Both the position numbers and the translations under genes were made by a program. Below, piece by piece: positions 34,594-49,500 of a DNA stretch of 64,000 bases. The notes beneath the pieces were generated by a model. It was not told the origin of the DNA and did no database searches. It was given only the letters and a program-made list of their open reading frames with translations. Numbering within the stretch: position 1 is the stretch's first letter; every line of letters begins with the position of its first letter. The DNA is from Gonatopus flavifemur (Eukaryota; Arthropoda; Insecta; Hymenoptera; Dryinidae), in assembly GCA_018340375.1 (NCBI GenBank), contig JAFFJZ010000003.1, forward strand, positions 25,730,001-25,794,000. The letters are read 5' to 3'.

Positions 34594-37500
34594 CTGTAAA
34601 ATGTAGGATAAATTGTGTTAAATCTTCTTGAGGAAAATCAGGATTATAATGATACTCTAATAGGACATGACTTGACTAAAATAAGTTTCTGAATTTGACA
34701 AACAATTTCAGAAACCTTTTTAATCACGAGATGTGTATTGTACGAATAAAATACGTATTTCAATAAGTGTACAAAATTAAAATTATTTCATGTATAATGA
34801 TGCTGTGTATCTACTTTTCTTTTTTTTCTTCAACTCTACGAGAAAAGGAGGATTTTTTATTTATTGTCAAAACAAAACTAATAATCTAATCGACGTGAAT
34901 ATTGTTTTGGATTTTTATATTCGATGAAAGCATGCATATAATATTTACAATTCAATCTTTTCGGGATTTCAGTGTTCTTATAATATTTCCTATGTGGAAA
35001 AATAAACACCACACTGATTTGTATTGATTATTCGTACATAAATTTTTTACTTTGAATTCAATTTTATGCTTGGAGAAAAAAAGTACTCGACGCATATTAT
35101 CAACACGTGAATAAAAATGATCTATTTGGAAGATCGGGAATCTTCAAGAATCTCTAATCAAATCAATGTTTTTGTGATTCAAGAAAGAAACAGAAATCAT
35201 TCGTCAAGCTATAGCGAGATGCCTCTTCAATAAATCTATGTAAGTTCCTCACAAAATACGTAACAAACGGAAGAGAGTAATGGTTATCAACGTTTACCCT
35301 TTTCACAGAGATTTCACAATTTGTCATTTACGTCATAACTGTACTAAGATTAACTATCTTTCAGAACGTGTCATGTACTTATACAACTATAGAACCTATT
35401 ATTATCTATCTATACTATATTCTCATCTCTGACGCTAGTGTTAAAATACAAAAGCCTATATCGATTTTTCTTCATACGATGATGTTCATGAGAAATTACG
35501 GTATTACGCTTGTTTAATACTTGAATTATTTACATCGAAATTCATATTTCAAAATATTCCAAAGAATAATCCCAGCTACTTGTACATATTTTAAACATCT
35601 TTTCACCTTTTATTAAATACTTTTTTAAGTTAAAAAAACAAGTTTGAAGTAATTTTTCAAGCTCATATTGATCGAATCTTCAAGGTACGTCATAATTTGA
35701 TCTCACAAAATTGAATATGATAATCTACAATGTATATTATTGTCAACCAATCTCGAAAAGAGTAGAAAATTTGAAAAATCCAAGCTCGTATCGTGTCCAT
35801 CGAACTCAAATTTTTCACACAACACGCAGAGAAATTTGAATTATTTACATAATAAACTGAAACAATTCATTCAATCCTAATCGTGAAGAGGCATCTCGCA
35901 AAAGCTTGAACCATTATAAAATTTGGATTTTCCGCTCATTTGCATTGAAATTGATTTTCAAGCCTCAATTTTGAAAGCATCGACTTTTGTATTTCAATAA
36001 AAATTATGATTGAAAGAACAGCAAGAACGCTCGTCTGATTTCCATGCAGCTGTCAGCCTATGTGACAGCCAACATCCATCGTCATTGTCTTTAATGTGTA
36101 ATTTTATTTTTACGATTCATTGGCACAGGTTGTGTTTTGTGAGTGTATTGGGCATGCATTAGAATAGTTTTCGAGGACACATGATGATCTGCACAATTAA
36201 AACAATTTCAAAATAAATAAATCTCGGGTATTAACGTGGTTATCAATTCAGGAATTTTATATATGCATTCTATATATAATTCATGAAAACTATTTTTTCC
36301 AACAATAAAGTATAGAGTCTGACAATATTTTTCCCCCGATTTTTCAAATATTTCAAAAAGTACCGAATACCAAAATTTGTAGCCTTATTATCACATCGTG
36401 CCCAAAAGAAAACAAAATATTCAGCAACGTCTAATGAACAACAACGTTTCTCCAACGGCACACATTTAATAGATGTTCATGAAACATTTCTGAGCATTTC
36501 GTTGTATTGGGGAGGGTATTTATAAATGTAGATTTCATAATATTCTGGGATACATATTCATTCAAGAATATTTCTTAAGCATACATAGAACTTATCTGAT
36601 GAAAAAATATCAAACATGACATTTATTATTTATTTTTTGTATATGTTGCATTCTAACTATTCCTCTCCAACGAACGAAACGTGTGAAACTCTTTGAAGAA
36701 AGTTGCAAACGTTGCGTTTGTTGGATCTACAATTTCTTATTTGACGTTCATTTGGTTGAAAACACAAAAAAAAACTATACGAACTCAATGTTTGTAATTT
36801 TAGACATACATTGGAGTGCCACAAAAACGAATAAAAGCGGATACAGGTTTCAATAATTGCACATCAATTGATATCGAATTGCTAAAAAGAATGCATTGAA
36901 TAACGGTTTGTTTTACAGTAACTCCTAAAATATCGAATTGAAATTATCAAGGATAAATTCCAAAAGATAGACATTATATCTCTACTCAACTGTTATCTAC
37001 ACATTAGATTTATTTATTGAACAAGAGTTTGGAAGTTTCACTAAACGATTGACAAAATTTTGTTCCCATTGTGCAGAATGAATTTCAAATGCTATTTTGG
37101 AGGTAGAAAAAGTATGTTATACACAGTACCTTATCTCAGAGGATATATGTAAAGGGAACTGAAAGGAATGAGCGATGAATGTAATGTCAAGGAGAAGTGG
37201 AAAAATGCTCTGGATCACTATCATCAATTATCTGTTATCTTCTCTTCTACTTTGAATGAATTTTCATCCTCGTCTTTATCGTCTCTGCAAGATAATCGTC
37301 AACTGAAGGCTGCATGGTAGACCAGGCCCTTTTGCACTCAACAAAGAATTCATCGGTTCAGAGATTCAAAGCAATTCAATCAACATCTTTCCAACGAAAA
37401 AAAAAAATGTATACCCAGAAAGATGCGGAACATCTATATATATATACAGGTACGTCTACCCCAGTAGAAATTCACTCGGGAACAATCTAAGATTGATCTA

Positions 37501-40500
37501 CGATTGAAAGGGGCCTACTAAATGACGTGTACGTTTCTACTAGGGTACGCATGAATACAATCAACACATTGATTTATCAATTCATGTACACATAAGAAAT
37601 GTTTCATATAAATTTGGCACTACTGCTACGAGTCGTATCGTGCGCATGAAAACTGGGATGACATTATAACTACCACGGATGAGATGTATGATTTCATTCC
37701 AATAATTCAACATTTGAATGGGTTTTCACTCATATATATCACCTCATTTTCAAACACGATCGACTTGCTACCCCTTTTCATAATTCCCGTGTCTTCAGCA
37801 CTTACTTCAAAAGACACGTTGTGAAAGAACACAGCACAGAAGAATATAATATTCTACAATTTCATACAAATATTATTTTGTTCATCATTATTATTTCTAT
37901 ATACACCTTTCAAAAATTCACCTCAAGATTCATATTACTTTGCAATAGATTTGAATTTTGTTTGCCAATAGAATATTGCACAAGTAACACGTGTTGTCAC
38001 TAACTTCTATAATACATGATGTATCGGATTTGATATTGAAAAATAACAATATAGATATATTAGTATACTCATTGGTGCGAATGATTGAATAATTGCGATG
38101 AATCGAATGTGCTTTTTTGTTTACCGCGTTATTATAGAAGTTTAGACGAATTTGTTGGGAAGGAAAGAACATAAAGAGCATCATTATCACAATTGAACAG
38201 AAAAAATTTATAATTAAGTTTGTTCAAGGTACCTCTGCGAACGAGGTCGCGCCGGCTATAGCTGATTCTCTTTCGTCTTTTGGTTTTCTTTCGGTTCAGG
38301 AGAAGACGTGACACACGATTTGTAGCAGTAGTGGTAGACGATAGTAGTGGTACTAGTCGATAGTAGCTGACAATGGTGAATAGCTGATTCGGTAGTAGTA
38401 GTGTAGTAGTAGTAGTAGCAGTAGTAATGGTAGTAGTAATAGTAGTAGTAATAGTAGTAGTAGTAGCAGTAGTAGTAGCAGTAGTGGTAGTAGTAGTGGT
38501 AGTAGTAGTAGTAGTAATGTGTACATATACGCGACGCAGGGCGCTGGATCGGCGGTCAGGTTGCTCTAACTTGATCACAATAAGTAAGACGACAAACATT
38601 ACACACTTTCAGATCAATGTAATAAATAATGAGAAGAAAGTATCATCGTTGTTCCTCATTCTCTTTGTTCAATTTTTATTGTAATTATTATTGTCTGGTT
38701 GTTTCAAGATATCGCACACTTCGTAAATTATTGCCGAAGATGAATGGGGGTGAAAATACGACAAGGAAATAACATTGTTCATGTGTTTTCTCAAGATTTG
38801 TTTTGTCACGCCTCTCAATTGTGGTTACATTACGTACGACGATAACGAAGTGGGCTATGGAGAAAGTTGTTAGGACAAAAATTTTCCAAGATAATATCGT
38901 TTCATTCGTATTTTTACATTCTTCACTGTTTTTGCACTCTTCTATACGTATATGCATACATGTATACGCGAAACCTTTTGTGTGTATATATGTATGCATA
39001 TATCACTTCTAGTTCTGGTTTTCTCGATACTTTCTTTAATTGCATAAACACGAAGCTGTATAGGCTCAATTTTCAAACCCTGCGTGCTCTTCTACGATTT
39101 CTTTAGTACAGGCGTTCGTTATTACTTTTCTCTTCGTTCAGAATGTTAAAAAAAAGGGAGCAGAGCTAAAATAGTTCTAATTAACATGGATTTGGTTTTC
39201 TAAAGGATATGGAAAATTCGATGGACAAGAGGAACGAATGGGAAGATATTTTTAATATTTCATTCGTTAGTATCCACTCTTATGTTTTTCACTGTTCATG
39301 TTTAAAATTTCAATGGTTTGTAATTTTTTGCCGATCAGTCTGTTGCTGGGTGGTGATGCGTTAATCCGCCTTTCAAAGGCTTACCTTGCAAAACTCTTGA
39401 ACGCCGCGGATTGTGGGTTTATGCACAGAGGGACACGCGACGTGTTCAACTGCTCCGCTATAAATTTGTGCATTTCCTCTGTAACACATAAAAAGATTTT
39501 TTGGATAATTACATGCAAAAAGTGTGATATCATGAACTGGAATACTCTATCCTCACTTTGATCAGAGTGAACATAACATAAAACTGTTCTCACGTTACTG
39601 TTACTGCAGTATCAAAAATTGCGTAATTCTCATCACATTAGTTCCGTTTGAAAATATACCATACTGAAAATATGATTTTGAATACCTTTCGTATCGTCAA
39701 TTGACACCTTTATCTTGATGATATCATGGGTTTTCAACTACTCTGATATGTGGAACGATTTTGATAATGTACTAAATTCTATGTCCATTGGAATGGACGT
39801 CAGGTCAAAAAGGGTTAATCAATTGTTTGAGGGATAAGAAAGAATATGTTATCTACACCTTGAATCACAACACAATGCATTTGATCCAACCTCACCTTTT
39901 ACTTGCTGCACACTGGTGAGCTTTCGCTCCCAGACGTCATCGAAAGGTTGAGACGTGGCAGGTTCGAAATCCCCGGTGTACTGTCTCATTCCAGCACTAG
40001 TGGTGAAACAACATGTACACATACAAGAGTGATATCTAAGTCTTCCATCGTCCAGATAAGGATGTGCTAGAGCATCCAACACTGTGATCCTTTTGTCCTG
40101 TGGGGAAATCAAATTGGTTCGATGAACAAGGATTCGCTCACAGCGCATTTTGCTCTTTTCTTTTCATACACTCAGTAATGCACGAATCATACGATACATG
40201 TCAGATGATAAAGCACAAGCTTGAAAAATATTTTCAGTTCCACATTATAATTCAAATAAGAATTAAATAGTCAAATCTTTTGATTCAATCATGAATGTTC
40301 TACTGACAATAATTCGATCATTTGATTCCCAATGTGCATACACATTTTTCAATTTTCAGAAGAATTTAATTAAGAAAAGTTAATTATTTTTCTCCCTGCA
40401 TGCATGAATAATGAGGTTCTGGATTTGCGAGGATGGAAAAAAGGACTTACAGGATCGAAGACTAGCATCTGGCAGAGCAAATGGACGGCCTCGTGGGTAG

Positions 40501-43500
40501 CCTGGGTGCTCAATGTATAGAGAGCCGTCAGCGAGGGTGGTTTGGGCGCACGCCTCAGCATGTGAGATCTCGCACCCTCGCACGCATACCTCATATCCTC
40601 GAGGGTCGGCGTACCCAGTAATTCCGTGATCAGCTCTAGCTGTAAGCCCAAGAAAGATAAATAAGAAATAAGTTTCCATCCCTAATGTCGATTCCCTATG
40701 AACTTTTCTTATTAGAAAGGGTACTTTGTTATTACAAAAGTCACGCACCGTAATGTCGAACAATCGATCAATGCTTTCCCAAATTCTTTTCTTTATGAAA
40801 ACAAAGTGACTAAAATTCACTTTTATATCTGTCAAACACAGAATTAGTTCATTTTCCTGTTATTTTAATCCTACGATCAGTTTTGTGATGAACAATTTTG
40901 AGACTAATAACCAGGGATCGAGTGGAAAAATTGAAAATCAACACGAAAAATTATCTAACTGACAGATTTTCAATCTAAACTTGAAACTTTCATGTTGTTT
41001 TCATAAATGTTTTCACGTGTGTTGAGGGCACTCAAGCATCAACTTTTTCATACAATTCATAACAATTCATAAATTACTTGATAAAATTGAATATAAGATC
41101 GATAGTAATTAAGTACATACCTGAGATTGAACTCTGAATATCGATTTAGGTTTTTTCATAGTTTGCAGGTATTGGGAAACAAAATTACTTTTAAAATTCT
41201 TTTATACCCACCAGAAAATAAGAAAAAAACTGAAATTCAACTTTAGTTTAATCCTGGTTGTGGATTTTATTATTATCCATTGAAAATTTCCATTGAACGC
41301 ATAATTTATGAAAAAAGTTGGCGCAAAATTTGGCTTGCTTTCGTTGATCCTCGAGTGCCCTTACGAATAAATTTCAAATTTTCTGCTGTGCGCTGAATAA
41401 AATATGAAGTTTCATAAAATTCACTATGCATCTCATATTCAAACCTCATGATGGTTTCTATTCTTTTCAAATAGAGGTAATAGATTCCAATGGGATCGAA
41501 GAGATTTTTGAATAAAATGATAAAGTCGTTGAATCAGACCGATTACGATGAAACAACGACATAAGGGTAATTTTTTTTTCGTTCCCAAGGAATAGCTCAC
41601 CTGTTGCACAGGACTTTGAGCTTGGAAGAGAATTCGTCGACGTAGGAGCTCGCCAAAGATGCAGCCAACGCTCCAAACGTCCACAGCAGCTGTGTAATGC
41701 CGTGCTCCCATCAAAATTTCCGGGGCACGATAATACTGCGTTACCACCTCTTGGGTCATATGTTTGTTTTGATCAGGTTCCTCTACTCGTGCCAGTCCAA
41801 AGTCACAAATCTGAAAAAGGAATTAATAACATTGCAAATGATTAATATAAACATAATGAGACTATTAAGGACCGTGAAGCATTAGAAAACGGACAAAATT
41901 TTGCTACATATTCCTAAAAATTAGGAAATGAGTTATAAAAATTATTGACACTTGTAGGTTAATATGTGTATAATCGTTTGCGGATGTAGTTCATCACTGC
42001 GGATTTGGATTTATTGCTTAGTTGGTTAGAAAGTACGTAGCAAAATTTTTCCCATTCCTTGAAGGACTCCATGATCCTTAAGTGGATTGGGAAGATCCAA
42101 AAATTAGAAAAAAAAATTCCTTTTATTGAATTTCAATGTATCAAAAAATCTGAACTCAACTTATTTAGAAAACCAAAAGATATTTTTCCCTCTCAAAAGA
42201 CGTTCATACAATATATGCATTCAATTTTCTTTCATTGTTTCCATGTTTTCTCTCAAGTGAACGGACCTTTATAAATGAAAACCATTGTATATTCATCCAA
42301 AGTCACTGTTAAAACAATATACCGATTGCGATCTTACGTTACAACATATGTGTCTCAAGGTTACGTCATATTTACTCAACACATGCTTCGTTGATTTCAT
42401 TACATTACAATTACATCGCATTGTGGTCTGTTTTCCTCTCTAATCCAACTTCCCGATAATATTCTCATGTTCATACATTTTTTAATGAACTTTGCAGTCT
42501 TCTAGGTTAGTCATCGATAATTAGTTCTTCTGTCCAGTTTTCACATAATATTATCTATTGACGCGTGTGCATGAAATGCGATAATATTTCTTCTCAAACT
42601 AAGAAAACATTGCGATAAGAAAGAAAAATGTCTTAGAATGTTTCATTAATGTTAAAACTCAATGCAAATTTTGTTTATCTCAGAACAAACTATAAAATTA
42701 TGAATTTTATCGAAAATCAAAGAGTTCAAGACTATTCATCAAATGAAAAGATACGGAGGAGTTCAATTCAATATTCATGACATTGATAAATTATAAACAT
42801 TACAATCTGCAATGATATTGATAACTGTTCCAGTAAATTGTCAATTTCAATGAATTAATGACAATTTAAAAATACCTCTCGTACATCAGGTGTAAATATT
42901 TTAATATATTATCACTTACTTTATAACTAAATAGCTACTTACTTTCAACACGCAGTTGCTATTGACTAAAAGATTTCCTGGCTTGATGTCCCTGTGTAAA
43001 ATTCTAGCAGAGTGCAAATACTTCAGACCTGGCAACAAAAAACAGGAAAAACATCTATTTGAAAATGAATAATAATGATAACATACATTCTTTTGTCGTT
43101 CGTTACTTTTTCATAATCAGGGAGAAGAACTTTGAAAAGAAGAGCATAAAAATCAAGAGGAAATTTTTCATTCCATATAATATCATGGAAAAAATATATA
43201 TAAATTACGAAACCGTCAAGCATCGTTCGCAAAATCGAATGGAGTTTCGATGGGGAAAAGGGCAGTAAGATCGCATATTATCTTCACAGTTGGTAATCCG
43301 TTCCCTATTCATTTTATACCCTAAACGCGTGCACTTTCTCCCCCTTCGAGTCGTCGTATACCGTTTCAATAGGTGGTTTTGCGTAGCGGAATAACACATG
43401 AGAGAAGGAAAAAATGAGAATGACAAAGAAAAAAAAAAAGATTTATGGATGAGGAGAAAAGTGGAACGAATGCAACAGGAATGAAGTGATGGGGAGCTCG

Positions 43501-46500
43501 CAGCCACGCGGAAGGCTTCTCCTGCAGTTTGAATTGAGGGAAATGGAAAGAATTCTACAGTGAGAAAAAAAAAAACGTTTTGTTGTTTCAACAATGAATT
43601 TCCGTTACAACAACAAAAGTTTGTTTAGTTTACAAAAGTTTACAAAACAGTATGATTGATGACACATTTTCTGAAAACTTTTTTTCAGTGTAAGCGGATG
43701 GATCAGGAAAAGATATTCGATATAAATTTACAATATTTTTTCCTCGACTTGTTTCATAAATTCCATAATTCTGAATTGTTGACCAGTTATGGTCATATCG
43801 ATTCGAAATTTGTTCTAGAACTGTGTTGTTGAAGTTTGAATCGTTTATAGAAACGAAACGTAAATTCAAACTCATCAAATCTGAAAAATCATAAGTGTCT
43901 ATCTTTTGAGATTAATCCCTTGGAACAAAGAATTACTGCAGAATTTTGGGTCTGCAAAAGTTGAGGATTTCCTTGTTCGATTACCAATTCGTTCCGATAA
44001 ACGATTCAAACTTTAGCAACATCTAGAACTGATATTTCAATCCAAATTTTCGAACGAGTCTTCCGGTTCATCATGACGAATTTTCAGTCAATTTTCCTCA
44101 ATGAAAAACAAGAGTTAAATCTCAACTGAGCCAGATTAGAATCTGAACTTTGTTTTACAACAGCACACAGCGAAAAATTTTGTGTCACAGCAGGTCCATT
44201 TAGAGTTTGTGTTGAAAACAACATATCAAACTCTGAAATTCATAGATTTTCAGTATAAATTCAACACTTTGTGTTAATATTTAACATTAGTTGCGAATGG
44301 ACTTCCTGGAATATACACGTGTGTTAAAAATATACAAAAATGTTCACTGTGCAGGAATACCAGTTCTGTTCAATTGTGTACTCAAGTTTTAGCCAATCGA
44401 GAACGAATTGAGCTTCACTACAACATCATTCACCTCATTTCGAAATAGAAAATTGAAAATAATGTCGAAATATATAACACGAGCTGAATAAATCCGTGAA
44501 TTTTATATGAATGTTCAGTATTTTAAAATCCACAATCATCCCTTATTCTGTTTCAACGATTCTTACGAAAGATCGAGATTTGTATAGTTGTCTCCCTATA
44601 TTTCTACGCACAACGTATGTATTGAAAAGAAACCATTCGCGGTGTCAACCCTTTTGAATTTCGCCAACCCAGGTTTTCATGTGAGATACCTCGACGCGAG
44701 CAAAACCTGAATGGATGGAGAATTCATTTTAGTTGTATCGTCAAGGTAATGAGAAAAAAATGAAAAAGAAACTCTTCCGAATTCAATTAAGTTTGATGGA
44801 TATAAATGGTGAAGACGTGATTGTTGACGGAAAGATGAATGAAAATAAAAAAAATAAAAAATTGTTTCCCTCGAATTAGAAAATTATTCATCGTGCTTCA
44901 GTTCCATTGAATATTTATACGTAAGCTCACGAAGCTGGAGTATTTTCTTTAAAGTGTACAATAACCTTGTTATAATATAATCTTCTTCGGTATTACACCA
45001 ACCTACTCTTCAAAGTCTTCTGACTCAACATCGGGCTTAATCACTTGTAAGTAGAAAGAGCTCTGGTTGTCAGACGCAGCGAAACAAATCTTTACACAGG
45101 GAAAATATAAACTTTCGAAATATGTATTCTATTACTGTATTCCATGTGTACGGAGAGAAATACAATAACGACATAATATTTCATTTCGAAAATATTATAC
45201 TTCATTTGGAAAAAGAAAAATAACGGTTGACTCGTATCAACCAGGGATTTTATAAATCAATAAATCATGATTCTGGGATGATTTTCGTTTTCTCGTGATA
45301 ATTATTTCGTGGAGAATTTGAAAATTCCAAAGTATATCATATCCATCGGGGTACACCACAAGAATTACTTTCATATCTCGACGACTTAATACTAGAATTT
45401 CGAAAATTGAAATTCATCAAAGCCTGGATATTTCGCAGGAGGAAGGAGAAAGGGGCTTTCACAAGAGAATAAGTTTAATATAACGAGAAACTATGCGATA
45501 AAGTAATTCAAATTGAAATTCATGGGAATCTTTGTGAATTAAAGAAACAAAAATGTATCATGCCGTAATAAATTTTCCCTCATACAATCAGTAAGACATT
45601 CATCAATAGAATTTTATAACTGAATATAATTAAGCGATATTCGAATAGAAATTTTCATGAGAAATGAGTATTTAAAAAATATGAATCGAAATCATAAGAG
45701 ATAACTTCCTTTGTGGAGAGTGTTGAAAACATTCTTCTGGAAAAATATGATAAAAATTTTTCTCTCACCCTACAAGCCATATAAAGTGATTCGACAAGAT
45801 AAACGTAAAAATCGTTCTTTCGACGCGACGAGAGAAAAACTTTTTTTTTTCCATTAAAAACACATTTTCTTGTATACATTGAATGGAAAATCTTTTTTTA
45901 CTCAACCTTTTTCGAATCAATATCCCTTCAACTTGTAGATTAGCTCCTTTGCGAGATAAAAATGTTCCCTCAGCAAACAAAAATCAAACCTTTCTCTTCT
46001 ATATGCAAATAAAAGTCAATACTTTATTTCCTCCGTATGCAGAATTCCAACTGATCTCATAAAAGAAAAAAATGTGTGCTTGCATCGTCACTTTAGACGA
46101 AGGAAATTCGAAAAATGAGAAGAAGATACATCGATGAATAATACTCCAGGTTGACCGACGGAGAAGGTCTTAGAGAAAATAAAAGTGTGGAGGGGAGAGG
46201 AGAAAAGGGAAACCACACTGGTAACGGCCAACCATCCGGATGATGAGGTCTTGGGTCACGGATGGGCGGCGGCAGGACTGGTTTTGGTCCAGTCAAGAGA
46301 CGACTAAGAGAGAAGCCGCCTGGTCTCCGGATCATCTTTTCTTTGCCTCGTTCTATCTGTCGTGCTAGCCTGTTGTAGCTCCTCCATATGCCGTGAGAAA
46401 ATTTCAGATCACTAAGCTCGAATCAAATGGAAAAGAAAATTATGGTACGAACGAGGAATATATGATTTGCGGTTTTGAATTGATTTAGGTACCCGCGTTG

Positions 46501-49500
46501 CCATCGAACACTACATCGAGATTGAAGTTTGCTATGAGTTTGATTTCTCCATACCTCGATATTGCTGTGCGTATTGAAAATAAATGGTGTGTTTTTCCTA
46601 TGATTGCTTTCATGATAATTAAATAAGATACAATGGTCTGCAAGAAAATTTGAAAACTGTTTCCGTGTAGTAATCTCGAATGAATTTCAAAACCGAACTG
46701 CTTTATATTTTCTGTACTGAAAGAAAAAATGTGACCAGCTCAAGGAGACAAATTTTTTCTCAATACCCTGGTAGAAACTCGTCTGGGCGTCCCATTTACC
46801 ATCCACGTACTAGATGGGACCCACGTGGGGGCAACTGGATAACACATTCCAGCCAATTTGACTTGAGTGCCCAAACATTTAGTTGGTTTATGTAGATTTT
46901 TCATGCGTCAACTGATCGTACAGTAACATTGATAGTCCATCAACACGGTGAGAGGAATAAAAGGAAGCCCCAATGTTTCAATTCGTCACTCAAGATTATT
47001 GTATGGAAACAAATTCAAAAGCAACGTTATTGACTGGAGATTAAATGTCAAAATACATTGTGTGATTTTACAAAGATCACATGATTTCACATTTCTAATT
47101 ACCAATTTGAACAACATTCTAGCAATTCCCTGGAAAATCTGGATGGGCACAGGCTTGAAATTGCGTTACAAAACTAACTAGAATCTAATTCCCAATTATA
47201 ATTTCTACTAAGGTAAAGGAATAATAACATGTAGCGATGAAGAGAATTATTCAATTAGAATTCAAAATCATAAAATGTACAAGTGTATCTCATTTTTTAT
47301 CTGGATATTGAACTCTCGTGATATCCTACTACACAAAAGAGTGATTCCAAGCAACCCTTTTCCCCGTGCAACGTTAGTCCGTTGAGAGTTTTCCTGATTA
47401 AATCACTCTCCCTCGTTCTCTTGTTTCCTTATGCATCTTTGGCCCTTCGTTTATTCATCATTCCATTGACCCTACGTGGTATCTTACAGCTATTTTGATC
47501 TCTTGAAAATTGCTGATAAAAAAAAAACGAAGATGAATTTTTCTCCTTCCTTTTGTAATCCAATCAATCTTTTTCAATCATATGGTTCAATGAAGAATTC
47601 AAAGAACTTTGATGAGTTCATGGAATTTTACTTCGACGAATAACTCAAAGTACTTAACAATACTGAATTTTATGTGATGAAAAATCTAGGAGGTAAATGG
47701 AATAAAATTACATAGACTATAAAATTCTCATATCATACACTACACAGAAAATTCTTTAAATTGACTACGTAGTGCGACTCATGGAGCGCTTTGGGCCTTC
47801 AAATGGAAAATTTCACAATATATAATGTAATATTGTTCATAAGGGAGATGATTAAATTGACAGAGCAAATGGAACACGAAAAAATTTGGGAAAAGAAGAA
47901 ATTTATGACATTATTATTAATTCATTAGCTGATGAACGATATTTATATTTTTCAAAGGATTTTTATTGAGACGGAATACAATTTCTCGTCAACAGTAAAA
48001 AAATCACCACAATGTTTAGAACTTATAGATGATTGAAATGACTATACTAATGTGGTATATTATTGATTTTTCCATAAACAGAATAACAAATGTTTTAATG
48101 CGTTACGGAAATAATGTACACGTTATTAAAATAATGCAAATGCTACTAGAATGATCGGAACCTGAGAAACTAATCAAGTTAGGACAGTGAATGTTTGAAA
48201 GAATTTTCAAGTGATGAAAATTGAATGATCTATCATAAGGATGGAAAGACCCACTATTATGTATCATGAAAAAATATGGATTGAAAACAAGGGGCAGAGC
48301 ACTCTACAATCAGCGAGACAACGTTCAGCGTTATACAGACGTTGTGTTCAGATTTTTCGATATTGAAACGACCCATCGGATTCCTAGTAGAAGTGATTAT
48401 AGCGATTATCTCGCACCTTTCAAGGCGCTTGCAGTGAGGCTAAGTCTACCCGAATTTTCTCCTTGAAATTCAGACATAGGGTGAAATATCTTAGCTATTC
48501 GAATTTTCACGTTCGGAATCGAAAATTCTAGTTCATTTATACAATTATTATTGAGAATTGGAGAATCCGGACGATGTTGAAGACCCCGCCCGGAGGTTTC
48601 CCGAACACCCTTGAAATTAGGACAAGTACAGGGAAATCCGGACGGTTGGGAACCCTTCACGAAAAGGAGAGCTAAAAGTGTTTTCACCTTATTTTCACGT
48701 TTCATTTTTTACTTTATAAATTTGTTTCCTCATATTTACCTCTGGAAGTATGTTATAGCTTATAGTTTTCCTCTTGAGGAACTTGAAATCTTTCTGAATT
48801 TGATGATGATCCATAAGATAATAGAACTGCTGAATTTACGTTTGAAAACTACAATTTCTCTCACTCACTTTACCTTTAATGATATTATATGTTATAAGGA
48901 AAAATCTGCTAAAATTAGCACATGGCTTTCTCGCTTGTGTTGGAAAAAACTCAAGAAGAATTATTTCTCACCTTCAATCCATCTCTCAACCAATGCGATT
49001 AAAACTCATATCAGACTATTATGATACTGATCATGATACATTTACTTCTTCGTTAATGACATTTGGATGTAGTTACAGGACAATTTCGTTAAAACATAAC
49101 AAAACAAGGTCCTCAGAAAATCATTAAAATCATTGATTTTGAGGAAACAAAATTTTCATCATATCATTTCATGATATGGCAATGGAAAGACAAAATTTTC
49201 ATCGCCACATCAATCCAGACTATCTCTGATCCTTCGAACCGATTTATCTGAAATTCATACGGAACATTTTTCATCTCTTCGGTAATAATATTTGAACGGA
49301 GTTACATGATGTTCGGATCACTTCTGTAATCATGAATGGGTATTTTTGTATACCCATTTGAGAGTTCGAGAATACTTTTTTTTATCTCATATTTTACACA
49401 AAAGCCAAGTGCTCCCGGAGTACAAAAATGCCCATCTCTGATTTCAATATAACGAAGGCATGTGCTTTCAAAAAATTTCTAAAAATATTGATTCCGAATG

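Larger units (their letters stand above)
34594..39384 (-). other. nmo: nemo last intron, with a (GTA)n microsatellite and a small MITE
   Basis: A 4.8-kb AT-rich intron. It contains a 91-bp foldback at 37457-37547 and a GTA/TAC trinucleotide array at about 38392-38518. The 155-codon minus-strand ORF at 38132-38599 is largely poly-Thr from that array. No other gene is seen. Confidence 0.6.

Noticed and set aside
38132..38599. 155-codon minus-strand ORF with long poly-Thr
   Set aside because: The threonine run is translation of a GTA/TAC microsatellite in a nemo intron; there are no domain features outside it, and the plus strand gives an equally open poly-Val frame.
40380..40835. 151-codon minus ORF overlapping a nemo exon
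   Set aside because: It runs through intron sequence and covers the exon out of frame; the kinase frame is the conserved one.
48611..49024. 137-codon plus ORF in a nemo intron
   Set aside because: AT-rich, no motif recognised; antisense to the host gene, without splice or conservation evidence available.
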